Program-made: the position numbers and the translations under genes | The notes under the pieces: generated by a model | Told to the model about the DNA's origin: nothing | What the model saw: only the letters and a program-made list of their open reading frames with translations | Database searches by the model: none | Shown: positions 47,625 to 59,232 of the stretch, in pieces | How the letters are laid out: the number at the start of each line of letters is the position of its first letter | How positions within the stretch are numbered: the first letter of the stretch is position 1 | From: Neoconidiobolus thromboides FSU 785 | Taxonomy: Eukaryota; Entomophthoromycota; Entomophthoromycetes; Entomophthorales; Neoconidiobolaceae | Length of the DNA: 64,000 nt | Direction of reading: 5' to 3' | Assembly: GCA_025603075.1 (NCBI GenBank) | Contig: MU626338.1 | Span: 27,271 to 91,270 of the forward strand

Positions 47625-48357
47625 TTTGTTTGTTAAATTATTATAAAAGATAAATGAATTTGACTTTTTAAATTAAATTTAAATTATTTGGAATCAAACT
47701 TACTCAATTCTTATTGGTTCTTAATTCCATTTCGGGGGATTTTTCAGTTTAAAAATCTTTCGATTTTTTAATGATTGGGTGGATCTTAATTATAAATAGA
47801 TATTTGTTAAAATTTCAAATATTAATAAATTATTACTATTACACTAATAAAATACTTTATAAAAAGATTTAATTTAATGAGAAATAAAATTAATTTAATT
47901 TGAGTTTCTGTTTTTTTGTAATTAAACATTTATTTTTATTAATTGTTTTGAATTATATTAACTTACTTTTTTTAATAATATTATTATCTTCTATGAGATA
48001 TTGAATTATTTTATAATATTTAATTTTTTACAATTTAATTCATCGTTTCTAAAATATTGAATCTTTTAAAATAAGCTATACAAAATCTACTATTAAGGTG
48101 AATTTTATTGAACTTTATTATAATTTTATTAACTAAAAAAGATATAAAAATAGTAAATTGAACTTTTATTTTGAAATTTCATAGATATAAAAAATAACAC
48201 TAACTTAAAACAAAATATTGATATTAAAAGTTAACAAATTATTTTTTACACAAAATGAAATTAAACTCAAGTATTTAAAAATAATTTTACTTAAATTGAT
48301 TTATTAATGAATTAAAGTTTACTATTATTATTATTTATTCTATTCTATTTATTTACA
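47625..48357. other. Intergenic, AT-rich
   Basis: 0.73 kb upstream of ERG9 and downstream of the AAA gene, both on the minus strand. Presumed ERG9 promoter; no obvious site such as a sterol-response element was recognised. Confidence 0.5.
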
Positions 48358-49321
48358 TTAACTGATAGATTGTTTTGTTTGATTCAGTAAAGTTAAGCTG
48401 TTTTCATAATGTTTAAATAATATCTAAAAAATAAATTAATAAAATAAAGTGAAATAAAATAAAACAAATAAAATAATTACTTCCTCACAATTAATATTCT
48501 CTCTTAAAGCCATTAATACTGCTTCTCTACATATACCAATTAATTCAGCATTCGAACAATTTTCACTATTTTTAGCTAATAATTGAATTTCATCTTTATT
48601 TAATTTATTAACAACCTGAATTTTTTGAATTTCATTCATTAATATTTGATATCTTTGATTGAAATCAGGCAAATTAAAATAAATATGATGACCTATACGA
48701 CCTTGTCTCAAAATAGCATTATCAATATTTTTTAAATTATTAGTAAGACCAATAATAATAATTAAATCTTTTAAACTTTGAGAAATAGAATAGACACCAT
48801 CCATTTCAGTTAAAAAAGTAGTTAAGATTCGATGTTGTGAATTTTCAGTAGTATCAACATCATTCATTCTTTTAGGTAATAACATTTCAATTTGTTCAAT
48901 ACATAATAATGTTGGTGCATTGTTTTTTGCTTGTTGGAATAAATTGACTATGTTTTTTTCTGTTTCTCCAACTATTTTAGAGCGTATTTGAGTACCGTCT
49001 AAATTTAAGTAACTTATGTTTAATTTGTTTGCTAAACATTGACATAACATTGATTTTCCAGTACCACTTAAGCCATAAAATAATATTCCTTTAGGTATTT
49101 TATTTTCTATTTGATTGCTCTCTGAATTCATCATTAATTTTAATGGCTCTATTAATATTTCATTTAATTCTTCTTGAATTTTTTCCATACCTTGAATATC
49201 CTCCCATTTATTATCATTATTCTTTTGGACTGTTAAATAACTTAGTTCATTTTTAAAATTAAATGGTAAATAGTTATTTAAAAAATTTTCAAATGATTGT
49301 TTTAATTCAATTATAACTTCT

Positions 49322-49358
<37 letters not shown>

Positions 49359-50196
49359 CGTATACAAATACCTTAAAAATAGTTAATTGATATTCAATTA
49401 ATAATATTAGTTTATAAATAAATTACATTATTTTTATCCATTTCTTCTAACATAACTCGATGAACCATATTTTTTAAATCAGCTGGTGTGAAATTAGATG
49501 TTAATTGAGCAATATTATTACTTAATTCAATAGCATTATTATCTAACCAAGGTTTTAATAATTCCAATAATAATAATTCTCTTTGTCTCAGATTAAGTTG
49601 ATTTAATTTTAATTCAAAATTTAATCTACCACTTATCATCAATTCTTTATCTATTTTATTTAATTCTCCACTTACTTTTAAGAAAGGGAATTGATTTAAT
49701 GTATCATTAATATTAGAATAAATATTTACCTAATAATAATAATTTATTATTTTCTTTTGGTTTTTTTAAATAAAACTTAATTATTGACTTTTCATATTCT
49801 TTTAGATAATGTATATCATCTATTGCTAATAAATTAAAATCTTCTTTTTCTTTTTCCAATAACTTGTTTAAATTATTTCCAAAGTCATTATTGATATTCA
49901 TATCCCAACAATTTTTAGCTTCAAGAAAAGTAGCTTTAAATGGACAATAAGCTAATTCATTCATTAAATTTTATTATTATTTAATTAAAATTGATTGAAT
50001 ATTTAAACTTACCGACTAATTGTTTTAAAAGTGTACTTTTTCCAATTCCATTAGGACCAAAGATAATGATTCCTTGATTATAGTTATTAACTAATACATC
50101 AATTATCATTTGTTTTAATTCAATTTTGGTAGGTTGATCCAAATATTGTATTGAGTTGGCTACTTTCTCTATCCATAACTTTATTTCAACTTCCAT
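48358..50196 (-). CDS. Small type II AAA ATPase of the Cdc48 family
   Basis: Five exons: 50196-50013, 49951-49730, 49674-49427, 49371-48481, 48423-48358; 536 residues with consistent phases. Two AAA modules. D1 (residues ~35-215) has Walker A GPNGIGKST and a Walker-B-like LLAIDDIHYL but is otherwise reduced. D2 (~255-490) has WEDIQGMEKIQEEL, Walker A GLSGTGKS, VGETEKNI, a second-region ILRQGRIGHHIYF and sensor-2-type CREAVLMALREN. In D2 the Walker B reads LLCIEQIEML, so the catalytic Glu is replaced by Gln and the Asp by Glu. There is essentially no N-terminal adaptor domain. Candidates are Afg2/SPATA5L1-like or PEX1-like proteins; I cannot decide. An Asn run (~240-250) is encoded by an AAT repeat. 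Confidence 0.75.
49322..49358. repeat. (TTA)n trinucleotide repeat inside the AAA ATPase gene
   Basis: Uninterrupted ATT/TTA repeats on the plus strand, read as AAT (Asn) codons on the coding minus strand, giving about ten asparagines between the two AAA modules. Likely length-variable. Confidence 0.85.
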
Positions 50197-50459
50197 TATT
50201 AATTGTATATCAACTTATTGAAAATTATTATTAATTTAATGAAATAAAAAGTTAGCAATAGTATTCATATCTTGTCACTTTAATTGATTTTTTTTACTAA
50301 GTTGTATCTTATTTTATTTTGCAAAATCATCAGCATTTGCGAGGGGGAATTGCAAACTTCTATCTTCAATTTATGCATTAAAAAGAAAACTCAATATCTT
50401 CAAAAACTTCAAAATAAAATAAGTTGAGCTTGTTTCTTCTACATAAAAAATCATAAAAA
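50197..50459. promoter_or_regulatory. Head-to-head promoter region, AAA ATPase / SmE
   Basis: 263 bp separate the ATGs of two divergent genes; both promoters must lie here. A short GC-richer patch (GCATTTGCGAGGGGGAATTGC, 50333-50353) stands out in the AT-rich background and could be a factor site. Confidence 0.45.
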
Positions 50460-51037
50460 ATGAATCAAGGACAAGGCCATAATAATGCTACAAAAGTACA
50501 GAAAGTAATGGTACAACCAATTGTAAGTATAATCTTTTTATCAAGTCTTTTTATTCTAGTTCTTTTTTAATAGAATAATTTTATTTAGACATTAATCTTC
50601 AAACATTTTCAATCCGTAAGTCATTAATTATGAGACCTTTTATAAAATTCTAATGTTTTTAATTTCATTAAATTTGAATAACAGAGAGCTAAAGTTCGAG
50701 TTTGGTTATTTGATCATAAACAACATTATATAGAAGGTCAAATTCTAGTAAGTGGTTTTTTAATGAAAAATAATCATTTAAATAAAATAATTGTTTTATT
50801 TAGGGTTTTGATGAGTTTATGAATCTAGTAATTGAAAACGCAGAAGAGGTTAAAAAAGTAAAACAGTCCGAAGAAGATAAAGAAGTGAAATTTAATAGAA
50901 CTAAATTAGGTAAATATATATAACAAGAATTTTATTAATAGAGTTTATTTAATTAACTTTTTTTAAAAAAATTAGGTCGTCTTTTACTTAAAGGTGATAA
51001 CATCTCTTTAATTCAAAGTGTTACAGATAAAAATTAA
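50460..51037 (+). CDS. SME1: Spliceosomal Sm protein E
   Basis: Core Sm-ring subunit of U1, U2, U4 and U5 snRNPs. Five exons: 50460-50522, 50589-50615, 50685-50747, 50804-50909, 50976-51037; 106 residues, all phases consistent. KVQKVMVQPI..LIFKHFQ, then Sm1 (RAKVRVWLFDH.....EGQILGFDEFMNLVIENAEEV) and Sm2 (LGRLLLKGDNISLIQSV), where LLLKGDN supplies the RNA-contacting Lys/Gly/Asp-Asn loop. It carries a slightly longer linker between Sm1 and Sm2 (KKVKQSEEDKEVKFNR) than human SmE. The gene is more intron than exon. Confidence 0.95.
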
Positions 51038-52214
51038 AATGAGTTATTAAAATAAAATAATGCTTTTTTATAAGTTATTATTTTATAAACTAATTATAAG
51101 AATACTGAATAATGAATTCACGGTATTTCACTATCTCAATTGTTAATGGTTTTATTTCTAGTTTATTAATTTAAGTAAATTTAAGTAAGAATTAATTATT
51201 TCAAATTTAGTATTATATAAATAGTTAATTGAATGTTAGCCTTTTATTAAAAAATAGGATAATCATTTTAGTTTCTAAACAAAGTTGAGGCTATAAAAAA
51301 CAAGCAAAAGATTGTATGATTTTAAATTCTTATTACAATAAAATGATTGTTTTCTTTTAAATGTGTAAATAGTGAAAGTCTCAAATTCTTCTTTAGATTA
51401 TTACTTTTTAGATGCCATAGCTATTTTTATTATAGGATGAAGATATTAAAGTAGAGCTATTTTGAGATCATAAGAATGTTATAAAAGTAATTCAATTAAT
51501 TATAAGCAAAAGGATAATGACTATTTGATATATATTAAGTTGAAATTTATACTTCAAATATAATATATATTATTAAAACAATAATTTAAAACAAGTGCTT
51601 ATCTATACCATAGTGTAAGAACCATTCGACAAATCGATTACTATAATTTAAAAAGATATGGGGATGTGTTTTTGTATTTAAGAATTTTACTAACAATTTT
51701 TTTATTCAAATAACGCTTAAAAGATGGAAAAAATAATGAACCCCAAAAAAACATCACCATATAGTACAAGCTAAAAGTTTATTAGAAAGTTAAAGAAGAC
51801 GAAGATCCAAATTGAAACTAATTTTGATGTTGTAACGATTATGTATGAATATAAAATATTAAAAATCAATCCCTTTTAGATTTCTAAAAAGTACAGATAC
51901 AATTCAACTTCTTCCAATAAACCTTGATTTTTATTCACTGTTATTCTAAAATTTTATTAATTTACTTAATTAGTCTTAAGTTTAATTGGGCCTTATATTC
52001 ATATAAAAGAGCTTTAAAACTTAATATTTTCTAAGATCAGGTATTGGATTTACCTTACCTCAGCTTATATCAATTCATTAGTTGGTATTCCATTAAGTTT
52101 AAAAACTTTGAGGCGTTTGTGACTTATATATGGATCTGTTACGTAATTCAACTCAATAAAGCTCAAAATACAAAAATACAGTAAAAATATAAAAATACTT
52201 TGCTTGTATTTTAT
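51038..52214. other. Intergenic with one MITE
   Basis: 1.2 kb between the convergent SmE and MAPEG genes. Contains MITE copy 6 (51656-51762); otherwise featureless. Confidence 0.6.
51656..51762 (-). mobile_element. MITE-like element, copy 6 (reverse, well preserved)
   Basis: 107 bp: ATATGGGGATGTGTTTTTG left end, TTTAAGAATTTTACTAACAA, CAAATAACGCTTAAAAGATGG and an ACATCACCATAT right end. TA-rich flanks on both sides. Confidence 0.85.
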
Positions 52215-53000
52215 TTAAAAAGGGGTAGCAAAAAATGTTTTACAGAGGGTTTGAAAAGTGGCATCAAAATTAGTTACTGTTGCAAACAAAAATAAATAAA
52301 TGGTAGTATAAGTACCAATGTTATAAATGATAGAACGAGGTAATGCTAAATTGGCAATATAAAAACCAAAATGAAGGAATCGAATTAAGGTATTGGTTGT
52401 TGCAAGGCTATTAAAGTTTGATTATTAATATAATAACAAAAAAGGAAAAAATATTACAAAACTATTTTATCAGTAGGTACATTGGCTATATAAGCGGATA
52501 ATACAGCAGCTGCAAAACCTAATAAATGAGTTAATTTTAATAAAATAATCAAGATTTTTAAACTATTACCTGGAAATACTTCATGAGCATTCATATGAGC
52601 GCCATTAAAACGAGCAACTAAACCAGTAGCATTATGATCATTTCTACGTGGATGCTATATCAACATTATTTTATAATGCAAAAATTGACTATAATTTAAG
52701 ACTTACATTATTGTCATAACCCTCTTTAGAAAGCAACGCTCTAGCAGCCACATTTGCAATCCCAGTAATTTTATCTGTAAAAAAATAATTAACACCAAGA
52801 ATAGCTAAAGGTAAATTTTCTTTAGAAACATAGTTCAATAGAAAATTGGGAAGCAATTGATGGATATATTCAAATTGATGAAAATGGGCAATAAAGGCAG
52901 TGGAGATAGAAAACATGGCTATTGGTACAATGGCTATTCCTAATACCCCAATGCTGGGTTGTTTGGCTGGTATGGAAGTTTGGTCTTTGTTATTACTCAT
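52215..53000 (-). CDS. MAPEG-family membrane protein
   Basis: Four exons: 53000-52707, 52654-52570, 52518-52458, 52407-52215; 210 residues, phases consistent. Several hydrophobic helices: VLGIAIVPIAMFSISTAFIA near residue 20-37, FAAAVLSAYIANV, FLHFGFYIANLALP and a C-terminal YTTIYLFLFATVT. The core NDHNATGLVARFNGAHMNAHEVFPGFAAAV is the MAPEG signature: an Arg followed by an Ala-His-x-Asn-x-x-Glu-x-Phe-Pro motif on helices 1-2. MAPEG proteins are trimeric membrane enzymes of glutathione or eicosanoid metabolism; in fungi the substrates are mostly unknown. Orientation and intron style match the neighbours. Confidence 0.8.
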
Positions 53001-53464
53001 TGTTAAAGTTAAAGTTAAAGGTTTTAGTTACAATTTGGTATTTTATAGGTGATGATAATGACGTAGTATTAATTAATCCAATCATCTTTTTTTTAAAGTA
53101 ATTAGAGATGCTGAATTAAAAATTAACGGGTTTTAACTCCTTATTAAATAAATATAAAGTTAAATTGTAATATTGAAATATAATCAAATAGTACTAATAA
53201 TATCATACTACACTAATATGACATTGGTATCATAAATAATTCTATTTATTATACTTTTATCTATATATTATATGTTATAAATAATAGACAATTTTTCATT
53301 ATACCAAAGTAAAATATAATAAAAAATAATAACAATCCAAAATTAAACTCATATTTTAATAAAGTAATATTTTTCCTAGTAAGAAGATTAAAGGGAAGAA
53401 GAAAAAATAGATTATTTTAAGATAGAAAAAAATTAACGAGTATAAAAATTAAGATCTAAATTAG
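53001..53464. other. Intergenic, AT-rich
   Basis: 0.46 kb between the MAPEG start and the RRM gene stop. A small GTTAAA triple repeat (53003-53022) lies directly upstream of the MAPEG start codon. Confidence 0.5.
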
Positions 53465-54244
53465 TTAGAAGGTACCGTTAGATAAATGAGGATTGGTCAT
53501 ATTTAAAGGTGTAGTATTACCATAAGGGGTGTGAATTGGGCTATTGTTATATCCCATACCATTTTGATCTGAAGTCATATTATAGTTATTAAACCCATTA
53601 CGAGAGTTAGTTCGAATGGCATTATTACAACGATCTTTACCATATCTTATAGTACAACCAGAATAAGCTTCATTGCGTTGAATACGTTCATAAGCAGAAA
53701 CCGCATTAAGTAAAGTAGTAAAATTAACAAAACCAGTATTCTTGTTACGAATAATATGGATTTGCTCAATTTCACCAAATTCGGAAAAATCTTGACGTAA
53801 TTTATCTTCACTTACTTCAGCATCAATACCACCAAGATAAATATTTCTAGTGGCACCCTTTTGTAAAGCGTCTTGTAACCTTTCACTTAATGGAGTTGGT
53901 TTACCCCATCCAACTTTAATTCGACGATTTTTAACTACCACGTTAGAACTATTGGCATGATTAAAAAAATCAATCGCTGCTTTTGGATCTGCAAAGGTTA
54001 CAAATGCACAATGTTTTTCAATCATTAATTTAATATTGACTACTAAACCACCTCGAATAACATTACACAAATCTTCGGTAGTTACCTCTTGTTGTAAATT
54101 ACCTAACCAGAGTTGACGTGCGTTGGTTGGATCCATTAAGTCTGAATTACCATTAGCCATTAAATTCATATTTAAAGCGGGTTGATATGGATTAGGTGAG
54201 ATAAAGTTATCATTTATAAAATTCATGTTTTTAAAAGAGATCAA
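53465..54244 (-). CDS. Two-RRM RNA-binding protein (Nrd1/Msa-like)
   Basis: Single exon of 259 residues. RRM1 spans ~43-112 with RNP2 LWLGNL and RNP1 HCAFVTF; RRM2 spans ~133-200 with RNP2 IYLGGI and RNP1 NTGFVNF. The inter-RRM sequence (NRRIKVGWGKPTPLSERL...KGATRNIYLGGI) is typical of the fungal Nrd1/Msa2 family, where four RRMs are normal; here only two are present. The tail is Asn-rich (NNYNMTSDQNGMGYNNS). Either a shortened paralog or a separate two-RRM member. Could act in mRNA stabilisation or differentiation control, by family inference only. Confidence 0.82.
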   Translation of the reverse strand: MISFKNMNFINDNFISPNPYQPALNMNLMANGNSDLMDPTNARQLWLGNLQQEVTTEDLCNVIRGGLVVNIKLMIEKHCAFVTFADPKAAIDFFNHANSSNVVVKNRRIKVGWGKPTPLSERLQDALQKGATRNIYLGGIDAEVSEDKLRQDFSEFGEIEQIHIIRNKNTGFVNFTTLLNAVSAYERIQRNEAYSGCTIRYGKDRCNNAIRTNSRNGFNNYNMTSDQNGMGYNNSPIHTPYGNTTPLNMTNPHLSNGTF

Positions 54245-55686
54245 AAAAACAAGATAAAAGCAAAAAAAAAGATTGGTTTAAAATAAACTAAATAGAAGCT
54301 TCTTCCCTTTTTTTTAAAGAAAAGTATTAAAAATAAACAAAATTAAATCTCTTAATTAATTTAAAAGATAAATGTTACTTGGAATATTTTAGCTTATCCT
54401 TTTAACTTACTCCCCTTGCCTTCTTTTCTCCATAGTTAAGTTTACTAACATTTGAAATTTTATTGGCTTATTCCATTTTATTATTAATTTTATTGGCTTG
54501 CATTGAATGCACCTTTAGAATCAAGCCTTGATTAGGAACAAAGTAAAGTAACTCAAAATTTTAATCAAGAGGGTGGAGAAGATATTCTAAATGATAAACA
54601 GTAGAAATAAGACAATAAATAAAGATATCAAAGTATATAAAAACTGTTTGGTCTTTCTTTATCATCCTTTATTAATAAAACTCTTTAAAAATATTGTTAA
54701 TAATCGATTTTATAGAATAGTTTTCAACTGGATCTTCAAACTATGATTTAATTGAGCGATTAATAGCAGAAATTAATATATGTGTACAAGAATAGAATTA
54801 TTAAACTGGATTATATATTGTTTTTACAGATAAGCTATTATTATTTTAATCGGTATGTTTTTTAAAATAATATGTTTATAACGCTATCAACAATAACACA
54901 TTTTACTACTTTCTATAAACGATTATCTTAAATAATATAATTTCGAAACAATTTATACTAAATAGTATATAATGGATGATAAAATAGTTTTTACATAATA
55001 TTTGTAGCTTGGTTAAATGATATCCTAATATTGTATAGTAATATCTATTTTTTGTGATTTTAACTCTAGCTTTTTAATACATTTAACATATAAAATTTTG
55101 ATATATAAGTAAAGCAAATACCATGGTATTATTGATTGTAAGCAAATATAAGTGACGACATTAAAATACATGCTGTAAATATTTAATTTATTTTAATAGT
55201 CAAATCAAGAATCAGTTTAAAAATAACAAAATAAGCTTATATATTTCGTAACAATAAGTATTTCATTAAAACTAGGTGGAGGATAAAATTTTTAATGTGA
55301 AGTATATATTAAGTAACAGATTTCTTAAGCTGATAATTTAGTTCTTTTAAAATTAATCTAAATTTGCTTGAAATATTAAACAAAACATAAAAATTAATAC
55401 TATTTATATTCTATAAATGGTGATCTGAAATAATTGAATAATCTTTAAATAAGCTACTATAGTTGTCATATTGAAACTTAGCTCTGCTCCTATTCGGATC
55501 AAATGCCCTAAATAAATTTTGAATAAAGTAATTTGATTAAAACCTATTAACCAATATTTAAAATGGTCTTAATCCAGAACTCATGATCCCTTTATTTTAT
55601 AACACTTAAAGGTAAAATCCACTTAAATCTAAAAACCAAGTAGGGCTAAATAACAATTAAAAAAAGATAAAAGTCAAAAGAAAAAT
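54245..55686. other. Long AT-rich intergenic region
   Basis: 1.4 kb upstream of the RRM gene and downstream of NDUFB3. No repeat, RNA or coding signal recognised. Confidence 0.55.
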
Positions 55687-55896
55687 TTAATGATGTTCTT
55701 CCTTTTTAGAAAATAAAGCTTCAGCTCCACAATAAATAGCAAATGCTACACTAGCGATACCGAAACCAGGAAAGAGTCCGCGTATGGTATTTGCTCTTGA
55801 GAAAAAGGGACTTTTACGAAATGCTTCACGGCGTGCCCATGGATCACGATTATAAATTTGAGATGTATTATTTGTTTTTGGACTTGGTTCTGCCAT
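55687..55896 (-). CDS. NDUFB3: Mitochondrial complex I subunit B12 (NDUFB3)
   Basis: Accessory membrane-arm subunit of NADH:ubiquinone oxidoreductase. Single exon, 69 residues. RDPWARREAFR followed by a short linker and RGLFPGFGIASVAFAIYCGAE is the family pattern: an amphipathic matrix-side segment and one transmembrane helix. No cleavable presequence, as usual for this subunit. Shows that the organism has complex I. Confidence 0.88.
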   Translation of the reverse strand: MAEPSPKTNNTSQIYNRDPWARREAFRKSPFFSRANTIRGLFPGFGIASVAFAIYCGAEALFSKKEEHH

Positions 55897-56092
55897 TTTT
55901 GAACTTGTAAATTTAAATAAGATAATAATACTATAGTTTTGATTTGAGATCTTATCGATTCCGAAACTTATGGGATTTTTGGATGGATAGTATAGTTACC
56001 AATTTGGAAATGATATAATAAAGCCAATGACTAACATTAAAGCTTCCATGATGATTATTCTTTGACTATAATTTTCACATATTTTTAGCAAA
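55897..56092. promoter_or_regulatory. Head-to-head promoter region, NDUFB3 / MDE1
   Basis: 196 bp between divergent start codons. Contains a small GC-richer patch around CGATTCCGAAAC (55956-55967). A shared promoter is inferred from spacing only. Confidence 0.45.
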
Positions 56093-57032
56093 ATGAAGGA
56101 AACAGGAAATTCAAATGTAAATCAACCAAAAGATATTAATAATAAGCAATTTTATTCTGAGAATCCATTACATGCTTCTAATTTGATTCCAGAACTTTGT
56201 CGATTATTCTATACATTAGGTTGGGTTACTGGTACTGGTGGTGGTATTTCTATTCGTGAAGGGTAAACTTGATAAAATTTATTATTATTCTGGTTTTATT
56301 TTATAAAATAGCGAGGATGTATATATTGCTCCATCAGGTAAATTATTCTAGTAATAAAAATAAACTATAATTGAACGAATTAGGTGTTCAAAAAGAACGT
56401 ATTGAGCCTGAAGATTTATTTGTAATGGATTTAAAATCGAGAAATATATTAAAAAGCCCAATTAAAGGCTTTAAACCTTCTGCATGTACACCCCTTTTTT
56501 ACAATGCTTACGATAAAGTCAATGCTGGAGCTTGTATCCATACTCATTCTCAAAATGCAGTTTTGGTTACTATGTTATTCCCAGGAAATAAGTTTGTTAT
56601 CACCCATCAAGAGATGATTAAGGGTATAAGGAGAGGCTCTAATGGCACAGCTTTACGTTATTTTGATGAACTCGTTGTTCCAATTGTAGAAAATACACCA
56701 CTTGAAGAAGACCTTACGGAAAGAATGGCTAAGGTAATAAATAGTGACGTACATAAAAATAGTTTGCTAATAATAAATATAGGCTATGGAAGAGTATCCA
56801 GAAACATGTGCAGTGTTAGTAAGGAATCATGGAGTTTACGTTTGGGGAGGTAACTTAGTTTTATTTTATTTAGTTATTGTTTTATTTATAAATAGACTCT
56901 TGGCAAAAGGCTAAAAGTATGTGTGAGTGTTATGATTATCTTTTTGAATTGGCAGTTAAAATGAAAGGTTTGGGATTAGATCCTACTAAAAAACCTGAAA
57001 TTGATAATAACGATTTGCATTTATACCAATAA
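56093..57032 (+). CDS. MDE1: Methylthioribulose-1-phosphate dehydratase
   Basis: Zinc-dependent class-II-aldolase-fold dehydratase of the methionine salvage pathway (yeast Mde1, human APIP). Five exons: 56093-56262, 56312-56337, 56384-56733, 56783-56849, 56896-57032; 249 residues, phases consistent. Visible are the Gly-rich [36 protein letters not shown], the zinc-binding [11 protein letters not shown] (His-x-His), HQEMIKGI (catalytic Glu) and RNHGVYVWG (third zinc His). All expected catalytic residues are intact. The length is typical. Acts in the cytosol. Confidence 0.95.
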
Positions 57033-57439
57033 ATAAATCTATTTTAATAAGTTATTTATTAAATCATGCAGTATAATGAGTATATGGGGATGTGTTTTTT
57101 GTTCAAGGATTTACTATCAATCTTTCCACTCAAACAGTGCTTAAAAATGGAAAAAATGACGAAATCAAAAAAAACATCCCCATATCTTATTTTGTATTTC
57201 TTTCATTATTTTAATTTTAAATAGTATAGGAGATAGATTTTGGTATTTCCTAATGACATTCAGATATTTAGAAAATCAAACAATATAATTAAATATAATA
57301 GTTTGCTTTCATTTAAAAAGCATTCATATGTAATAAAATAATTTTAACTTTGGCATTTTTCAATTATATCATTTGTAATTAAACCATAAATACCTTAAAC
57401 CATAATATTAATAAAATAAAATTTAATAAATTGTAAATG
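57033..57439. other. Convergent intergenic region with one MITE
   Basis: 0.4 kb between the MDE1 and CLPTM1 stop codons. A quarter of it is MITE copy 7, beginning 50 bp past the MDE1 stop. Confidence 0.6.
57082..57185 (-). mobile_element. MITE-like element, copy 7 (reverse)
   Basis: 104 bp: ATATGGGGATGTGTTTTTTG left end, CCACTCAAACAGTGCTTAAA core, GAAAAAATGACGAAATC and an AACATCCCCATAT right end; both terminal inverted repeats are nearly perfect. Confidence 0.88.
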
Positions 57440-59141
57440 TTATTGTTCTTTCTTTTCAACCTCCACATCTTCTTCCAAAGCACGAGAAGGATATTTATAC
57501 CATTGATATAAAAATACAAAGAAAATAAGATCATCTCTAAAAGCAGCAAGACGAGCAAGGGTAGGCATAGGAATAACCATAACAAATAAATCATCTACAA
57601 AGGTATTGATAGCTTTGTAGAAGAAAGCACTTAAAGGCACAGCCTCAACCGATTTCACACGATAATTGATAACAACTTGAGGTAGCATATTGATAAAACC
57701 CAAAAGATAAGTAAGTGCCATAACCGCTTCTAAACCCCAAGAATAGAAACTAACATATTTATAGTTTTTTAAAGTATAAATAGCATAAGCTGCAACTAAT
57801 GGGATAGAGAATAAAAGAGTATACTTAAGTACTAATTGATCTACTTCGGTAGCTTCCTTTTCTGCTTTGGCTCTGAACTCTTTTTCTTTTTTACTTATTT
57901 TTTTGGTATCCTTTTGACGCAGTCTAAATACTCGATATAGTTTATAAAATTCAACTAGTTTAAAATTCAGATTATTATATATTATGCTACATTATATTAT
58001 ATTATTTACCCAACGCCGACACAATAGAACCACCTAAAATTAAATTGGAGGTATCTTTTCTTTGGTCGAATAAATAAAGCACCGTTAATGTCGACGAAAG
58101 TGATGACATGATGATAGCAGATTTAGAAGCACCAGCCAAAGACCCTTTATTTCTCCAATGGGTGACATCTGCTTTAAAAGCTAAGAAATCAAATAACATA
58201 TGTAACAAAGAAGCCAACATAGTTAAAGCTAATAAAGTAGGAGAAACTTCAAAAAACATTTGTCGCATGTTGTCAACATCTTTATCTGATATTTTAATTG
58301 GTGAGTGTTCGGATTGAAAACCTATAAAAGCGTTTGAAAAATGTTGATGGATACGAAACATCCCCAAGTTAGCAAGTCGGAAACCAAATTCGATCTCTAT
58401 TTGCTTTGGTGGTAAGGTTTGGTTTAATGGGATGTAATGATCCCTCCTCAGCCCTATCTCATTGAAATAAAATATGGGTAAATATTCTCTTCTTTCTGGA
58501 TTGATCATTGGTAAATGAGGTAAAATATCATTTGGTATTCTATCCTTTGGATATCTTGTACGGTCTATAATTAATTCTAACTGAATCTTTGATTTAAAAT
58601 GAGTAATGATTGGCATATTGTCTAGATCCTCAATTCTCACGGAATCATTCTCATCGCTTAATAAATTCTTAGTTATATTTGGCATAAACTTTAAGTATTT
58701 GGTTAATGGAGTAGTTGAGTATAATATAAGTGGATCATGGTTTTCTTGAAATTGATTTGGTGATTTATCCACTTCGGTTATAAAACTATGTAAATATAAA
58801 GTACCGTTCCTTCTAGTGGATTTTGGTAAAGACACATTAATTGTATTCTTTTGTTCTGAAAATTGTTGTGACCAGTTTTCTAATTTCCAAATAGGTTTTG
58901 GTTGTTTCTTTTTATTAAAAATATCCTTAGCATAGGGTGAAGTGCTAGTATAAAGAGTAAAAGTAAAGTTACGCTTAGTATCCCAGTGCTGCTCATGATA
59001 TGGTTCACCTTTTACTTCGTTATAGTATGGTATATTTAAAGTGGGATAAAACAAAATTACAACATTCAATATCATATTTAGCAAGTACCATGTAAAGATA
59101 CCTACAGATATTAATGTAATTAAACTTCCTGCTTTTGCCAT
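57440..59141 (-). CDS. CLPTM1: CLPTM1-family ER membrane protein
   Basis: Two exons, 59141-58010 and 57954-57440; 548 residues. An N-terminal hydrophobic segment (ISVGIFTWYLLNMILNVVILF, residues ~12-32) is followed by a large lumenal/extracytosolic beta-rich domain with Asn-x-Thr/Ser sites. Then come five or so membrane helices, beginning FFEVSPTLLALTMLASLLHMLFDFLAFK. The C-terminal signature FYKAINTFVDDLFVMVIPMPTLARLAAFRDDLIFFVFLYQ is diagnostic of CLPTM1/CLPTM1L. In animals these proteins act in the ER in receptor trafficking (CLPTM1) or GlcN-PI scrambling (CLPTM1L); which applies here is not decidable from sequence. Confidence 0.9.
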
Positions 59142-59232
59142 TATTTTATAAAAAATTCAAAAGTTGTTCTACCTTTTCATGTTACGTGTATTTTTAATTT
59201 GACTTGTAAAATTATTGGATAACTTTTTTTCA
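59142..59232. promoter_or_regulatory. Very short head-to-head promoter, CLPTM1 / ARMC7
   Basis: Only 91 bp separate the two divergent start codons, so both core promoters and both 5' UTRs share this sequence. No TATA-like site beyond the AT background is convincing. Confidence 0.5.
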
